DNA of 64,000 nt from Hahella sp. (GCA_028280065.1 JANQMN010000080.1:17029-81028); one strand, 5' to 3'; shown: positions 36,371 through 47,125, counted from the first letter of the stretch. A program made the numbers and translations. Notes: generated by a model not told the origin, from the letters alone.

Positions 36371-38566
36371 ATGATAAATTTTAAATCGTCCATGTTATTA
36401 GTGGCATTGACGGCAACTGGAACAGCAAATACCGCTCTTGCGGACTGGTACTTCCGCGGCACTCCCAATGGCTGGGACACGGCCCAAATGCAATGGGTGG
36501 GCGGCAATACGATGCAAACCTGCCAGCAATTTCAATCGGGTGACCAGCATGGCGGCCCCCGCTTTAAAGTGGATCGCTGGGGTGAATGGTCGCAGAACTA
36601 TCCGACGGCTGATTATCAAGTGAGTGGTAATCAGGCCTATCAAATCCAATTCGATACCGTCAGCCATCAGTTCAACCTGACGCCGGTGAGCAGTTGCGGA
36701 GGCCAATCCGGTGGCGACACCTATACCACTTTGGGCGCTGTTTACAGTCCGTCTGAAACGACCTTTGCCATCTGGTCACCGGATAGCAACGCCGTCGAAC
36801 TCTGGCTGGACGGACAGCCTTATACAGTCCAGCGTTCGCCGGATCTTAACGGCTATCAGCAGGTTTATGCGATCTCCATTGCCGGCGATCACCATCTCAA
36901 GTCTTATCAGTTCCGCATCAATGGCATTCCGGTTAGGGATCCCTATGGCGTAATGGTTGAACCGAATACCAATACCAACATTGTGATGGATCTTGATCGG
37001 ACCGATCCTGTGGGCGGATGGGCCGCTAGGCCGGTACTTGAAGAGCGTGAAGATTCCATCATCTATGAAATTCATGTGCGTGATTTCACCATTGATTCCA
37101 GTTCAGGAGTCACACCGGATAAGCGCGGTAAATTTCTCGGCATGGTCCAACCCGGAACTACCTATGACGGCGTGAAGACGGGTATCGACCACCTCAAAGA
37201 ACTCGGTGTGACCCATGTCCAGTTATTGCCTATCTATGACTTTGCGACCTGCGCCGACCTTTCGGATAACAGTTGTTATAACTGGGGATACGATCCTCGG
37301 AATTTCAATGTTCCGGAAGAGCGCTACAGCGTTTCACAGGATTACGAGGATCGTGTCCGGGAATTGAAAACCATGATCAATGAATTCCATAAAGCCGGAA
37401 TTCGCGTGATTATGGATGTTGTCTATAACCATACCTACGGCTACGAAATGTTCGAGAATATTTCCAACCGCTATTACACCGATACCGACCTGTCCGGCAC
37501 CGGTAATTCCATTGACGCGGATGTGCCGATGGTCAGCCGGATGATTCAGGACTCGCTGGAATATTGGACCCGCGAGTACAACCTGGATGGTTTTCGGTTT
37601 GATTTGATCGGCATATTCGATCATGACGAAGTTGGAGCATGGGGACGTCACCTAAACGAACTGTTTCCGGATCGCAACCTGCTGCTATATGGCGAGCCCT
37701 GGAACGGCTATGCTTCCGATCCCCGGGAGTTACAACGGGTACGGCTGGGCACCATCGCTCGTGAGCACACCGCCCATGTCGGCGTATTCAATCCCAAGTT
37801 CCGGGAAGCCATCAAAGGGCAGAATGACAGTGCCTATGGAGGCGGCTTCGCTTTCAACCAGGGTGATAACTGGCAGATTCGTGTCGGCAGTCGCGGCGGC
37901 ATACGTTATAACAACGATCCCTATCAGAATATCGATCTCTGGGACTCAATGTTTGCCACCGATCCGGAGCAAAGTATCAATTATGTGTCGGCGCACGATA
38001 ACTTGTCCTTGCGGGATAAGATTCTCGAATGGGCGGATCTCAACGGAATCAGCAGAAGCAGCGACTATCTGCGAAGGATTCACAATTTTGCCAACGGCAT
38101 AGTGTTGACCTCCCAGGGTATTCCTTTCCTGCATGGCGGTGTGGAAATGCTGCGGGACAAACAAGGCAATCACAACAGTTATAACGCCTCGGACGAAGTC
38201 AATAAGGTTCGTTGGCATTGGAAAAAAGACAATGCCGATATTTTCAACTATTACAAAGACGTGATTGCACTCCGTAAGGCCCACAAAGGCTTTCGCATGA
38301 ACAGTTGGGACGAAATTACCAACAATGTCCATACTTACGAGTATGCGCCGGATGTGGTCGTCAGCGAGATCAATGCGGCTGCCAATGGAGACACCTGGAA
38401 TCGCATGATTGTCATCTACCATGCCGGCGGTAACTTTCACTTCCCTTTGCCTTCAGGGAACTGGTATGTCGCCATGGAAAAATCGGACCCCGCGCAGGGC
38501 AATGGACGTGCGGTCAGCGGTAGCTTGTTAATTGAAGGCACGGCAGTAACCGTTCTATATCAATAG
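36371..38566 (+). CDS. Secreted type I pullulanase, GH13 with CBM48
   Basis: From ATG 36371 the product is about 731 residues with a signal peptide ending in ALA. A starch-binding-type domain (WYFRGTPNGWD) and a CBM48-like domain (FAIWSPDSNAVELWLDG) precede a GH13 catalytic barrel. The YNWGYDP motif defines pullulanases. GFRFDLIG carries the nucleophile, LLLYGEPW the acid/base Glu and VSAHDN the third acid. It cleaves alpha-1,6 branches of glycogen or starch outside the cell. ACGAGG lies upstream of the ATG; the longer frame to 36230 passes through the palindromic element. A terminator follows. Confidence 0.94.
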   Translation: MINFKSSMLLVALTATGTANTALADWYFRGTPNGWDTAQMQWVGGNTMQTCQQFQSGDQHGGPRFKVDRWGEWSQNYPTADYQVSGNQAYQIQFDTVSHQFNLTPVSSCGGQSGGDTYTTLGAVYSPSETTFAIWSPDSNAVELWLDGQPYTVQRSPDLNGYQQVYAISIAGDHHLKSYQFRINGIPVRDPYGVMVEPNTNTNIVMDLDRTDPVGGWAARPVLEEREDSIIYEIHVRDFTIDSSSGVTPDKRGKFLGMVQPGTTYDGVKTGIDHLKELGVTHVQLLPIYDFATCADLSDNSCYNWGYDPRNFNVPEERYSVSQDYEDRVRELKTMINEFHKAGIRVIMDVVYNHTYGYEMFENISNRYYTDTDLSGTGNSIDADVPMVSRMIQDSLEYWTREYNLDGFRFDLIGIFDHDEVGAWGRHLNELFPDRNLLLYGEPWNGYASDPRELQRVRLGTIAREHTAHVGVFNPKFREAIKGQNDSAYGGGFAFNQGDNWQIRVGSRGGIRYNNDPYQNIDLWDSMFATDPEQSINYVSAHDNLSLRDKILEWADLNGISRSSDYLRRIHNFANGIVLTSQGIPFLHGGVEMLRDKQGNHNSYNASDEVNKVRWHWKKDNADIFNYYKDVIALRKAHKGFRMNSWDEITNNVHTYEYAPDVVVSEINAAANGDTWNRMIVIYHAGGNFHFPLPSGNWYVAMEKSDPAQGNGRAVSGSLLIEGTAVTVLYQ

Positions 38567-38574
38567 TTTGGCCA

Positions 38575-38618
38575 GGCTGGGAGCTCCAGTTACCTGTTGA
38601 GTTTCCCAGCCCTTTTTT
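38575..38618 (+). terminator. Rho-independent terminator after pullulanase
   Basis: GGCTGGGA (38575-38582) pairs with TCCCAGCC (38604-38611) and is followed by CTTTTTT. It ends the pullulanase transcript. Confidence 0.88.
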
Positions 38619-38657
38619 AGCCGGGTAGAATAGCGGTGCGCGGATCAGCGACTGTTT

Positions 38658-39174
38658 TTAGCCAACGACCCGGTTTCTCCCTGTGCGTTTTGCCTCGTAG
38701 AGCGCCTGGTCTGCGGTAACGAAGAGTTTATGCGGGTTATCCCTCTCGGGCGTCTCCACAGTAGCGACCCCAAGGCTTGCGGTAAGTTGAATCGTGCCGG
38801 ATAGTTCAGTGCGGCGATGCTCCGCGATCAATTGCCGGCGAATGCTTTCAGCAAGATGTATAGCCTGGCTGTGCTCGACATCTGTCAGCAGAACAGCAAA
38901 TTCTTCTCCGCCAATTCTGGCAATCAAATCGGTCGTCCGCTTGATGCTGTTGTTGAGTGCGCTGGTCCAGAATCAAAGCTGCAACCAGTTGCCGTAAGCA
39001 AAGCGTCTTTATACTGGTGTTTGGAAAAATATCCCCGTTACTTTCCACCAGTAATATGCCCAATAGATCTCCATCCGCAGTTAGTGAAAAACAGCCCTTG
39101 TCCCTGACTGTCCAACCGATTTCGTGGGCTATCCAGAGTGAAAACTCCCAGGATTCGCGGATTGCCTTGTTTCG
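38658..39174 (-). pseudogene. Decayed GAF-GGDEF diguanylate cyclase gene
   Basis: The 3' part (38658-38927 and a little beyond) encodes the C-terminal half of a GGDEF domain with RTTD I-site, ARIGGEEF signature and the usual GRNRVVG end. In a second frame upstream, 39174 to about 38970, lies a GAF-domain end (GDLLGILLVES, LCLRQLVAALILDQRT). The first half of the GGDEF domain (DxLTGLxNR and DIDHFK parts) is missing, and a TGA and frameshift separate the two pieces. A stop at 39175-39177 and no start mark the 5' end. The remnant suggests an internal deletion. It is unlikely to be functional. Confidence 0.75.
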
Positions 39175-39207
39175 TTAATTTAGTCCAACTAAAGGTGCGG
39201 TGGCAAC

Positions 39208-39939
39208 CTAAAGAGGTGGGCTGAAGGACAGTTCGTCCAGGTCCGGGGATAGGAGCACAATGTTAACCCGGCGGTTTTTTTGCCGGTTTTCCTTATTGCT
39301 GTTTGGTGCCAACGGCTTGGTGTCGGCAAAGCTCACGGCACGCAACCGCGCCCTGTCAACGCCGAGTTTCACCATATGATGCAGTACATTGTTGGCCCTT
39401 GCAGACGCCAGTTCCCAATTGGAAGGAAACTCATCGGACTGTATCGGCATCGAGTCCGTATGTCCCTGGATAACGATAATGCCGTCTATTTCTTTCAGGT
39501 AGGACGCCAACTCGGCAATGACTGATTTACCTTCGTCCCGCAAATTTGCCTTGGAAACCTCAAATAAAACGGCGCTGCCAATACTGAGTTCGGCATAACC
39601 TTTTTCAAAACCGATATCGATGGAGTCGGTAAAGCGGTGACGCTGCAATGCCAGTACGGCGGATTGCTGCCAATCTGTGGCAATGGTGGGAATATAGGCT
39701 GTGTATTCGGGTGCGGAGGCGTTTACCGGATAGTGTGTTTCGCTGGTTTCGACTGCCGCCGGGGGTTCTTCAATGGAGGATTTGCCTTCCGAATGGGAAA
39801 GCAGTGCCGCGAACATCGCCGCCGTGAGAATAAAAATATCCAGATAGGAAATCACCCAGGCATTGGTCTCGAACAAAGAGCCCGCAGCTTCGGCGGATTC
39901 TATTTCTATCAGGGACTCTTCAGCCTGGATGGACAACAT
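39208..39939 (-). CDS. motB: MotB-like stator protein with OmpA domain
   Basis: The 243-residue protein has one N-terminal membrane segment (YLDIFILTAAMFAALL) containing the single Asp expected in the ion path, a linker and a C-terminal OmpA/MotB peptidoglycan-binding domain. That domain includes IIVIQGHTDSMPIQ, WELASARANNV and NRRVNIVLL. It starts one base after the MotA-like gene stop. It would anchor a proton- or sodium-driven stator to the cell wall. The N-terminus is short compared with E. coli MotB. No flagellar genes are adjacent. Confidence 0.82.
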   Translation of the reverse strand: MLSIQAEESLIEIESAEAAGSLFETNAWVISYLDIFILTAAMFAALLSHSEGKSSIEEPPAAVETSETHYPVNASAPEYTAYIPTIATDWQQSAVLALQRHRFTDSIDIGFEKGYAELSIGSAVLFEVSKANLRDEGKSVIAELASYLKEIDGIIVIQGHTDSMPIQSDEFPSNWELASARANNVLHHMVKLGVDRARLRAVSFADTKPLAPNSNKENRQKNRRVNIVLLSPDLDELSFSPPL

Positions 39940-39940
39940 G

Positions 39941-40762
39941 TTAGCGGCTGCCTGCCGTTGCTAATCGGCCGGACTCGGTTTCGGTGGCGAATGGTTCGGC
40001 CAGTTCGTTATCGTACTGCCGGATAAAGGCGAGCAAACTCTCCTTGATAAAGGCCGGACCTCGACGCATGCCCATCAGATTAATGCCTTCCAGCATCATG
40101 GACATCAGTAACAGGCGTTTTTCCGTGCGGCGCTCCAGTTTTGTTGCCAGCGGTTTGAAAACCAGATTAGCCAAAAGCAAACCATAGAATGTGGTTACCA
40201 GCGCGACCGCCCAGTTAAGCCCGAGAGAGCCGTTGTTGACGCCATCCATGACCAACATCATATTGCCCAAGCCGATCAGAGTGCCGAGCATGCCGAAGGC
40301 GGGCGCGTAGGCCGCCAGGGAATGAAAAATCCGGGATTCCGCGCGTTCCTTGATTTTCAACCGTTTGATTCGCCAGGCCAGAGTGGTTGCAACGTCCTCC
40401 AGCGGTGCTTTGGCAATCAACATTTGGATGCCGGTGTATAGAAAACGATTGTTGGTGCTTTCCAGGCGTTTTTCGATGCCTCGAATATCATTGCGGTGCC
40501 AGAGCCGCGCGTATTGCACGATTTCATCGACCATCTTGGTTTCGTCAATGGGTTTGTCGTGCCGTAGGGACTTCACGACATGCCAAGCGCTCTTGATCTC
40601 TTTGACAGGATAGCTGGAGATTAATGCGGCACCGCACCCGCCCACGACGATGAGTAGACCGGTGATGTTAAAAAAAAGCGTCGGATCTTGAGACGAAATT
40701 GCCACTGACAGAAAGATAAACAAAAAGCCACCAATGTAGCTGGCTGCGATGGTGCGTTTCAT
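39941..40762 (-). CDS. motA: MotA/TolQ/ExbB-like stator protein
   Basis: The 273-residue inner-membrane protein has four hydrophobic segments and the MotA/ExbB signature region with APAFGMLGTLIGLGNMM and the WAVALVTTFYGLLLANLVFKP helix. The first segments are SYIGGFLFIFLSVAI and FFNITGLLIVVGG. It and the MotB-like partner probably form an ion-driven complex for flagellar rotation or a related motor. The pair is not near flagellar genes. It starts at ATG 40762, upstream of the central-carbon cluster. Confidence 0.85.
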   Translation of the reverse strand: MKRTIAASYIGGFLFIFLSVAISSQDPTLFFNITGLLIVVGGCGAALISSYPVKEIKSAWHVVKSLRHDKPIDETKMVDEIVQYARLWHRNDIRGIEKRLESTNNRFLYTGIQMLIAKAPLEDVATTLAWRIKRLKIKERAESRIFHSLAAYAPAFGMLGTLIGLGNMMLVMDGVNNGSLGLNWAVALVTTFYGLLLANLVFKPLATKLERRTEKRLLLMSMMLEGINLMGMRRGPAFIKESLLAFIRQYDNELAEPFATETESGRLATAGSR

Positions 40763-41182
40763 AGGAACTCCGGGATGGTCGACTCACTGCGATGAAGCAC
40801 AAATTGGACCCATTTACGGGGTGATAATTTAATGGCAAGTAAAATCAAATGGTTAAGGTGTTGTTTTGGGTTTTTTTCGAAGTTCTGCACGGCAAACTTT
40901 TTCCGGTTTCCCGGGCGGATCGATTGTCCGCCGTTAGATGCGCGGTTGTGTGGTTAAATTACCAGCAAATGAACGAATTTGTGCGGTTTCGTTCTGAGAT
41001 GTAAGTAATCTTTAATCTGACTAATTCAAACCATTGGACTTGGTTTGGGTTTCTAGTAATAAAATCCGAAAAAACGATGATTTTACCTGCCTGAAGTTTG
41101 CCCAACCTCCCCGAATAATGGAAAATAGCGCCTCTTTTTTTCAAGCAAAACTACAGACTCGATAGAGCGGGAGTAGAAATTA
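40763..41182. other. 420-base gap between MotA and tkt
   Basis: No gene is visible. It contains the perfect hairpin GGCGGA (40914-40919) / TCCGCC (40927-40932) without a T run, and an AT-rich stretch before tkt. It must hold the divergent promoters of the stator pair and of tkt, but no clear sigma-70 boxes could be assigned. Confidence 0.5.
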
Positions 41183-43192
41183 ATGCCAGCGCGTAAAGAA
41201 CTCGCCAATGCCATCCGTGCCCTCAGCATGGATGCGGTACAAAAGGCCAACTCCGGGCACCCCGGTGCACCCATGGGGATGGCGGATATTGCTGAAGTAT
41301 TGTGGCGAGATTATTTGCGGCATAACCCTGCCGACCCCAACTGGCTTAACCGAGACCGGTTTGTTATGTCCAACGGTCACGGTTCCATGTTGCTGTACTC
41401 CTTGCTTCACCTCACCGGGTATGCTTTACCTATCGATGAATTGAAAAACTTCCGGCAGCTCCACTCCAAAACACCCGGCCATCCGGAATACGGCTATGCG
41501 CCCGGTGTCGAGACAACAACCGGTCCCTTGGGCCAAGGCCTTGCAAACGCTATCGGTATGGCAATTGCCGAGAAGACGTTGGCAGCCCAGTTCAATCGTG
41601 ACGGCCATCAAATCGTGGACCACTACACCTATGTATTTTTAGGCGATGGCTGCTTGATGGAAGGTATTTCTCACGAAGTCTCTTCTCTGGCGGGTACCTT
41701 GGGGCTTGGCAAGCTGATTTGTTTCTATGATGACAACGGCATCTCCATCGATGGTGAAGTGGAAGGCTGGTTTACCGACGATACGGTAAAGCGCTTCGAA
41801 GCTTATGGCTGGCAGGTGATTCCGGCGGTTGACGGGCACGACAGCGATGCCGTCACCAAGGCGATTGAGGCTGCACAGGCAGACAACGCTCGTCCGACAC
41901 TGATATGCTGTAAAACCGTTATTGGTTTCGGTGCGCCGAACAAACAGGGTAAGGAATCCTGTCACGGTTCACCCTTGGGAGCCGATGAAATAACCCTGAC
42001 CCGTGAGGCGCTTGGTTGGAATCACGCGCCTTTTGAGGTGCCGGACGAGATTTATCAGGCATGGAGCGCCAAGGAAAGCGGCTTGGCGCGCCAGCAAGAG
42101 TGGCAAGCCAAGTTTACCGCCTATAGTGAAGCGTATCCGGAACTGGCTGCTGAACTCATGCGCCGTAATGCCGGAGAGTTGCCGGAAGGTTTCGCAGCAA
42201 AAGCGGATGCCTATATTGCCGAGTGCCAGGAAAAAGCGGATAAGATAGCCAGTCGTAAAGCCTCCCAAAATACCATCAATGCGTTTGCCGAAGAGTTGCC
42301 GGAGTTGATTGGCGGCTCAGCCGATTTGGCCGGCTCCAACCTGACACTGTGGAAAGGCAGTAAGGGACTTACTGCAGACGATGCCTCGGGTAACTATATC
42401 TATTATGGCGTTCGCGAGTTCGGCATGGCGGCGATTATGAATGGCCTGGCTCTGCACGGCGGTTTCATTCCTTATGGCGCGACCTTCCTGGTATTTATGG
42501 AGTACGCGCGCAATGCCGTAAGAATGGCGGCGTTGATGAAGCAGCGGGAGATTTTTGTTTTTACCCATGATTCCATCGGACTGGGCGAAGACGGGCCCAC
42601 CCACCAGCCGATTGAGCAACTGGCAAATCTCCGATGCACACCGAATATGAGTACCTGGCGGCCATGTGATGCGGCGGAGTCTGCCATCGCCTGGAAAGCC
42701 GCTATCGAGCGTACCGACGGACCCACTGCCTTGATTTTTTCGCGCCAGGGCCTACCTCACCAGGAACGTACCCAAGCACAGTTAGAAAATGCCCGTAAAG
42801 GTGGCTATGTTTTAAAAGATTGCGAGGGTGAAGTTGAACTGATTCTGATTGCGACCGGTTCGGAAGTAGCGCTTGCCATGGCAGCCGCTGACAGCCTGCA
42901 ACAAGCAGGGCGCCAGGTAAGAGTCGTTTCGATGCCGTCCACGGATCGCTTCGATGCCCAGGACGTTGAGTACAAGCAGTCGGTATTGCCATTGCAGGTT
43001 TCTGCAAGGATCGCCGTCGAAGCGGCTCAGGAAGACTACTGGTATAAGTATGTCGGCTTGGACGGACGAATCGTCGGGATGAACAGCTTTGGCGAATCAG
43101 CTCCTGCTGGCCAGTTGTTTGAAGAATTCGGATTCACTGTGGACAACGTTGTAAATGTTGCCAATGAACTTCTGGATTCCCTGAGCGAGTAG
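41183..43192 (+). CDS. tkt: Transketolase
   Basis: The 669-residue thiamine-diphosphate enzyme has [10 protein letters not shown] near the N-terminus, [15 protein letters not shown], the TPP/Mg motif [17 protein letters not shown], and the pyrimidine-domain [11 protein letters not shown] and [15 protein letters not shown]. It transfers two-carbon ketol groups in the pentose phosphate pathway. It starts the gene block tkt-epd-pgk-fba, typical of gammaproteobacteria. Length normal. A TPP-requiring enzyme, its need for thiamine diphosphate fits the thiamine uptake genes at 58-62 kb. Confidence 0.97.
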   Translation: MPARKELANAIRALSMDAVQKANSGHPGAPMGMADIAEVLWRDYLRHNPADPNWLNRDRFVMSNGHGSMLLYSLLHLTGYALPIDELKNFRQLHSKTPGHPEYGYAPGVETTTGPLGQGLANAIGMAIAEKTLAAQFNRDGHQIVDHYTYVFLGDGCLMEGISHEVSSLAGTLGLGKLICFYDDNGISIDGEVEGWFTDDTVKRFEAYGWQVIPAVDGHDSDAVTKAIEAAQADNARPTLICCKTVIGFGAPNKQGKESCHGSPLGADEITLTREALGWNHAPFEVPDEIYQAWSAKESGLARQQEWQAKFTAYSEAYPELAAELMRRNAGELPEGFAAKADAYIAECQEKADKIASRKASQNTINAFAEELPELIGGSADLAGSNLTLWKGSKGLTADDASGNYIYYGVREFGMAAIMNGLALHGGFIPYGATFLVFMEYARNAVRMAALMKQREIFVFTHDSIGLGEDGPTHQPIEQLANLRCTPNMSTWRPCDAAESAIAWKAAIERTDGPTALIFSRQGLPHQERTQAQLENARKGGYVLKDCEGEVELILIATGSEVALAMAAADSLQQAGRQVRVVSMPSTDRFDAQDVEYKQSVLPLQVSARIAVEAAQEDYWYKYVGLDGRIVGMNSFGESAPAGQLFEEFGFTVDNVVNVANELLDSLSE

Positions 43193-43261
43193 TCTTGCTT
43201 CGATCTGCTTTGACTACATTCATCCGAAGCCTGATACCCAAAGGCCAGGGTATTTAAGCTT

Positions 43262-44284
43262 ATGTATCGATTAGCGATCAACGGCTATGGCCGTATCGGT
43301 CAGTGCGTGCTCCGGGCTCTGTACGAGTCCGGCCATCGGGAAAACCTGCAGGTTATCGCCATCAACGAACTTGCCGACGCACAGACCGTCGCCTATCTGA
43401 CGCAGAATGACACCACCCATGGCCGGTTTCCCGGTGAAGTGCGTTTGCGTACTTCGCCATCGACTTTGCTTCAGGTCAATGGCGATCCGATTCATCTGCT
43501 GAAAGAAGCTGACCCAGGGCAATTACCCTGGCGCCGATACGACGTAGACTTGCTCCTCGAATGCACCGGGGCTTTTTCCGACAGGGAAACCGCTGAGCGA
43601 CATTTGCAAAGCGGCGCGGCAAAGTTGATGTTTTCCCAACCGGCGGAAGCCACTGTTGATTGCACTATCGTGTACGGCGTAAACCATACCGATCTTAGAA
43701 GTTCGCATACGATCATCAGTAATGCCTCATGCACTACCAATTGTGTTGTGCCGGTACTGCAACTGCTGGATGAAGCGCTTAAGGTGGAACAGGGATTAAT
43801 TACCACCATTCATTCCGCGATGAATGATCAGCCGGTAATCGACGCCTATCACCATCATGATTTGCGCCGCACCCGTAGCGCGATGCATTCCATCGTGCCG
43901 GTGAATACCGGATTGGCCAAGGGAATTGACAGATTGCTGCCGCATCTGTCGGGGCGGTTTGTTGCCAATGCGGTGCGGGTCCCGGTCATTAATGTGTCAC
44001 TGATCGACCTTACGCTGCAGGTTGGAACGGATACTTCGGCAGAGGACGTTAATGCGGTGATTAGCGCCGCAGCCGATCAGCAGTTTCACGGTGTATTGGG
44101 CTATACCGAAGAGCCATTGACCTCGTGCGATTTTAACCACGACCCCCGCAGTGCCATAGTCGATGGTAGCCAGACCAAAGTCAGCGGTAAGCGTTTAATC
44201 AAGCTGATTCTCTGGTTTGACAATGAATGGGGTTTTTCCAACCGGATGCTGGACACCGCGTTGGCCTGGCTGGAGCTGCAATAG
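43262..44284 (+). CDS. epd: Erythrose-4-phosphate dehydrogenase
   Basis: The 340-residue GAPDH-family enzyme has INGYGRIG, SNASCTTNC with the catalytic cysteine, and the WFDNEWG end. The Epd assignment rests on position between tkt and pgk and on length close to E. coli Epd. Sequence differences such as LLECTGAFSDRETAERHL fit this subgroup. It makes 4-phosphoerythronate from erythrose 4-phosphate for pyridoxal phosphate synthesis, using NAD. GapA-like activity remains possible. Confidence 0.88.
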   Translation: MYRLAINGYGRIGQCVLRALYESGHRENLQVIAINELADAQTVAYLTQNDTTHGRFPGEVRLRTSPSTLLQVNGDPIHLLKEADPGQLPWRRYDVDLLLECTGAFSDRETAERHLQSGAAKLMFSQPAEATVDCTIVYGVNHTDLRSSHTIISNASCTTNCVVPVLQLLDEALKVEQGLITTIHSAMNDQPVIDAYHHHDLRRTRSAMHSIVPVNTGLAKGIDRLLPHLSGRFVANAVRVPVINVSLIDLTLQVGTDTSAEDVNAVISAAADQQFHGVLGYTEEPLTSCDFNHDPRSAIVDGSQTKVSGKRLIKLILWFDNEWGFSNRMLDTALAWLELQ

Positions 44285-44649
44285 TTCTGGATCTATATCA
44301 AATCCGGATCGAATAGACGGTTAATTGCGCCAAAGGTCGGATAGGCAAACTATTGTTAGGTTTCACAATACAGATCACCACACTTTCTGATGTGGAAATG
44401 GCAACATCACGAAAGTTCGGATTATTCCGCAGTCGGTCTATACTTTGTAGTGGATTTTTAACCCTGGTATGTGAGTGTGTGTAGGTGCCCACAGGAACCG
44501 GATGGCTAATATGTGCTTTTACTAAATAATAAAGCAGTTGACTCCTCTCAGGTAAAAATCCGGCTGTGCTAAGGGTGGTCTCCAAATAAGAAAATATTCA
44601 AATTGAATCAATCGAAAAGACAACGTTATTAAGCAAATAGGAAACTCAT
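44285..44649. other. 365-base gap between epd and pgk
   Basis: No gene is supported; a minus-strand frame of 95 codons is a shadow without ribosome-binding site. A TATACT box at 44446 region may be a -10 element, but its -35 is poor. The gap probably contains a pgk promoter, so epd and pgk may be separately transcribed. Confidence 0.45.
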
Positions 44650-45816
44650 ATGTCTGTATTAAAAATGACTGATCTTGACTTGAAAGGTAAGCGCGTCCTT
44701 ATTCGTGAAGATCTCAACGTGCCGGTTAAAGATGGCCAGGTGACCTCTGACGCCAGAATTCGCGCTGCATTACCCACCATGAAGGCTGCTTTGGAACAAG
44801 GTGCTAAAGTCATGGTGATGTCGCATTTGGGTCGCCCGACGGAGGGCGAGTTTTCCGAGGAAAACTCGATGAAGCCAGTAGGCGCTTATATGAGTGAGCT
44901 GTTAGGCTTTGAGGTACGCGTTTTAAAAGATTACCTGGACGGTGATTTCGAACTGAACGACGGTGAGTTGGTATTGTTCGAAAATGTCCGTTTCAATGCC
45001 GGTGAAAAGAAAGATGCGGAAGATCTTTCCAAGAAATACGCAGCGCTTTGTGACGTTTTTGTGATGGACGCATTTGGTACCGCACACCGCGCCCAGGCTT
45101 CTACCCATGGCGCAGCGAAATTCGCTCCTATTGCCTGTGCCGGACCATTGCTGGATGCCGAATTAGAAGCGCTAGGTAAAGCTCTAGGCAATCCCGAACG
45201 CCCAATGGTGGCTATCGTCGCCGGTTCAAAAGTTTCGACCAAACTAGATGTGTTGAACTCCCTGGCGGAAATCTGCGACCAGTTGATTGTCGGTGGTGGC
45301 ATCGCCAATACTTTCCTGGCGGCTGCCGGTAAGGATGTGGGTAATTCCCTGTGTGAAAAAGATCTGCTCGATACCGCCAAAGCCATTGCCGCAAAAGTTG
45401 AAATTCCTCTGCCTACCGATGTTGTGGTAGCCCCGGAATTCAATGCGGATGCTCCCGCGACCACTAAATCTGTCGACCAGGTCGGCAGTGAAGAAATGAT
45501 CCTGGATATCGGTCCGGAAACTGCGGCGCATCTGGCCGGCTTGTTGAAGTCCGCGAAAACAATTTTGTGGAATGGACCGGTAGGTGTTTTTGAATTTGAT
45601 AGCTTTGCCGGTGGAACCAAAACCATGGCTGAAGCGATTGCGGCATCTGACGCCTTTTCTATCGCAGGTGGCGGAGATACGTTGGCAGCTATCGACAAGT
45701 ATGGCGTCAAATCTCAAATTTCCTATATTTCCACGGGTGGTGGCGCTTTCCTTGAGTTTGTCGAAGGCAAAAAACTCCCTGCGGTAGCCATGCTGGAAGA
45801 GCGGGCTAAAAGTTAA
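44650..45816 (+). CDS. pgk: Phosphoglycerate kinase
   Basis: The 388-residue protein opens [21 protein letters not shown], with HLGRPTEG, a FNAGEKKD segment, [14 protein letters not shown] and [12 protein letters not shown] typical of PGK. It interconverts 1,3-bisphosphoglycerate and 3-phosphoglycerate with ADP/ATP in glycolysis and gluconeogenesis. An AGGAAAC site precedes the ATG. It is followed at 182 bases by fba. Confidence 0.97.
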   Translation: MSVLKMTDLDLKGKRVLIREDLNVPVKDGQVTSDARIRAALPTMKAALEQGAKVMVMSHLGRPTEGEFSEENSMKPVGAYMSELLGFEVRVLKDYLDGDFELNDGELVLFENVRFNAGEKKDAEDLSKKYAALCDVFVMDAFGTAHRAQASTHGAAKFAPIACAGPLLDAELEALGKALGNPERPMVAIVAGSKVSTKLDVLNSLAEICDQLIVGGGIANTFLAAAGKDVGNSLCEKDLLDTAKAIAAKVEIPLPTDVVVAPEFNADAPATTKSVDQVGSEEMILDIGPETAAHLAGLLKSAKTILWNGPVGVFEFDSFAGGTKTMAEAIAASDAFSIAGGGDTLAAIDKYGVKSQISYISTGGGAFLEFVEGKKLPAVAMLEERAKS

Positions 45817-45998
45817 GCGGATTGCATAGGAATTCGCACTCCCGAGGAGGTTAGCGCTATAATCATCCTCACCCGGATTGAGCATACTTATTTTTTAAGC
45901 GTGCTCTTCAAGTTTATCAATCGTGTTGCCCGATAGCTTGGGCGGCACGTCTTAACCTTACTGGATCTCCCAGCGGTAAAGAAAGAAGGAAACCAACC

Positions 45999-47078
45999 AT
46001 GTCTCAAAAACTTCTCGATGTTGTCAAGCCTGGTGTTGTTACTGGCGATGACGTGCAAAAGCTGTTTGCTGTTGCCAAAGAAAACAAATTTGCCCTGCCC
46101 GCGGTCAACTGCGTCGGTACGGATTCCATTAATGCGGTATTGGAAGCGGCGGCCAAGGCCAAGTCTGCCGTGATTGTTCAATTCTCCAATGGTGGTGCTT
46201 CGTTTTTTGCCGGTAAGGGGCTGAAGCTGGAAGGCCAGCAGGCGGCGGTAATCGGCGCTGTGGCCGGCGCCCGCCATGTTCACGCGGTGGCGGAAGCCTA
46301 TGGCGTGCCGGTGATTCTGCATACGGACCATGCCGCCAAGAAACTGCTGCCATGGATCGATGGCCTGTTGGATGCCGGCGAGAAGTTTTTCGAAGAAACC
46401 GGCAAGCCGCTTTTCAGCTCACATATGATCGATCTTTCTGAAGAGAGCCTGGAAGAGAATATCGATATTTGCGCCGAATATCTCAAGCGCATGTCCAAGA
46501 TGAATATGACGCTGGAAATTGAGTTAGGCTGCACCGGTGGTGAAGAAGACGGCGTCGATAACACCGATATGGATAACTCCATGCTTTATACCCAGCCGGA
46601 AGACGTTGCTTATTCTTATGAAAAGCTTCGGGAAATTTCCGAGCGTTTCACCATTGCCGCTTCCTTCGGAAACGTGCATGGCGTATACAAGCCGGGCAAT
46701 GTTCAGTTGACACCGAAGATTTTGGCGAATTCCCAGAAGTACGTAACCGAAAAATTCGGTGTGCCTGAGAATACCTTGAACTTCGTGTTCCACGGTGGTT
46801 CCGGTTCCAGCCCCGAGGAAATTGAAGAGTCCATCAGCTATGGTGTCATTAAGATGAATATCGACACCGATACCCAGTGGGCAACCTGGGCAGGTATTAA
46901 GAACTACTACCATGACAAGGAAGGCTTTTTGCAAGGCCAGATCGGTAATCCTGAAGGTGACGATAAGCCGAACAAGAAGTACTATGATCCACGCGTTTGG
47001 CTGCGCAAGGGTCAGGAAGCCATGGTTGAGCGCTTGATCCAAGCTTTCAAGGACTTGAACGCTCTTGATCGTCAATAG
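45999..47078 (+). CDS. fba: Class II fructose-bisphosphate aldolase
   Basis: The 359-residue zinc enzyme has the class IIA features of E. coli FbaA: FALPAVNCVGTDSINAVL, VILHTDHAAKKLL with the metal His, LEIELGCTGGEEDGVDN, ASFGNVHGVY and FVFHGGSGSSPEEI. It reversibly splits fructose 1,6-bisphosphate. A GAAAGAAGGAAACC leader supplies the ribosome-binding site. A strong terminator follows, closing the tkt-epd-pgk-fba block. Pyruvate kinase, sometimes found between pgk and fba, is absent here. Confidence 0.97.
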   Translation: MSQKLLDVVKPGVVTGDDVQKLFAVAKENKFALPAVNCVGTDSINAVLEAAAKAKSAVIVQFSNGGASFFAGKGLKLEGQQAAVIGAVAGARHVHAVAEAYGVPVILHTDHAAKKLLPWIDGLLDAGEKFFEETGKPLFSSHMIDLSEESLEENIDICAEYLKRMSKMNMTLEIELGCTGGEEDGVDNTDMDNSMLYTQPEDVAYSYEKLREISERFTIAASFGNVHGVYKPGNVQLTPKILANSQKYVTEKFGVPENTLNFVFHGGSGSSPEEIEESISYGVIKMNIDTDTQWATWAGIKNYYHDKEGFLQGQIGNPEGDDKPNKKYYDPRVWLRKGQEAMVERLIQAFKDLNALDRQ

Positions 47079-47125
47079 TTGCTCTTGATTGTCTATAATT
47101 GTAGCTGACGATAACTAAAGTTCGT

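Noticed and set aside
44298..44585. 95-codon minus-strand frame in the epd-pgk gap
   Set aside because: It runs opposite to the flanking carbon genes, has no ribosome-binding site and no motif.
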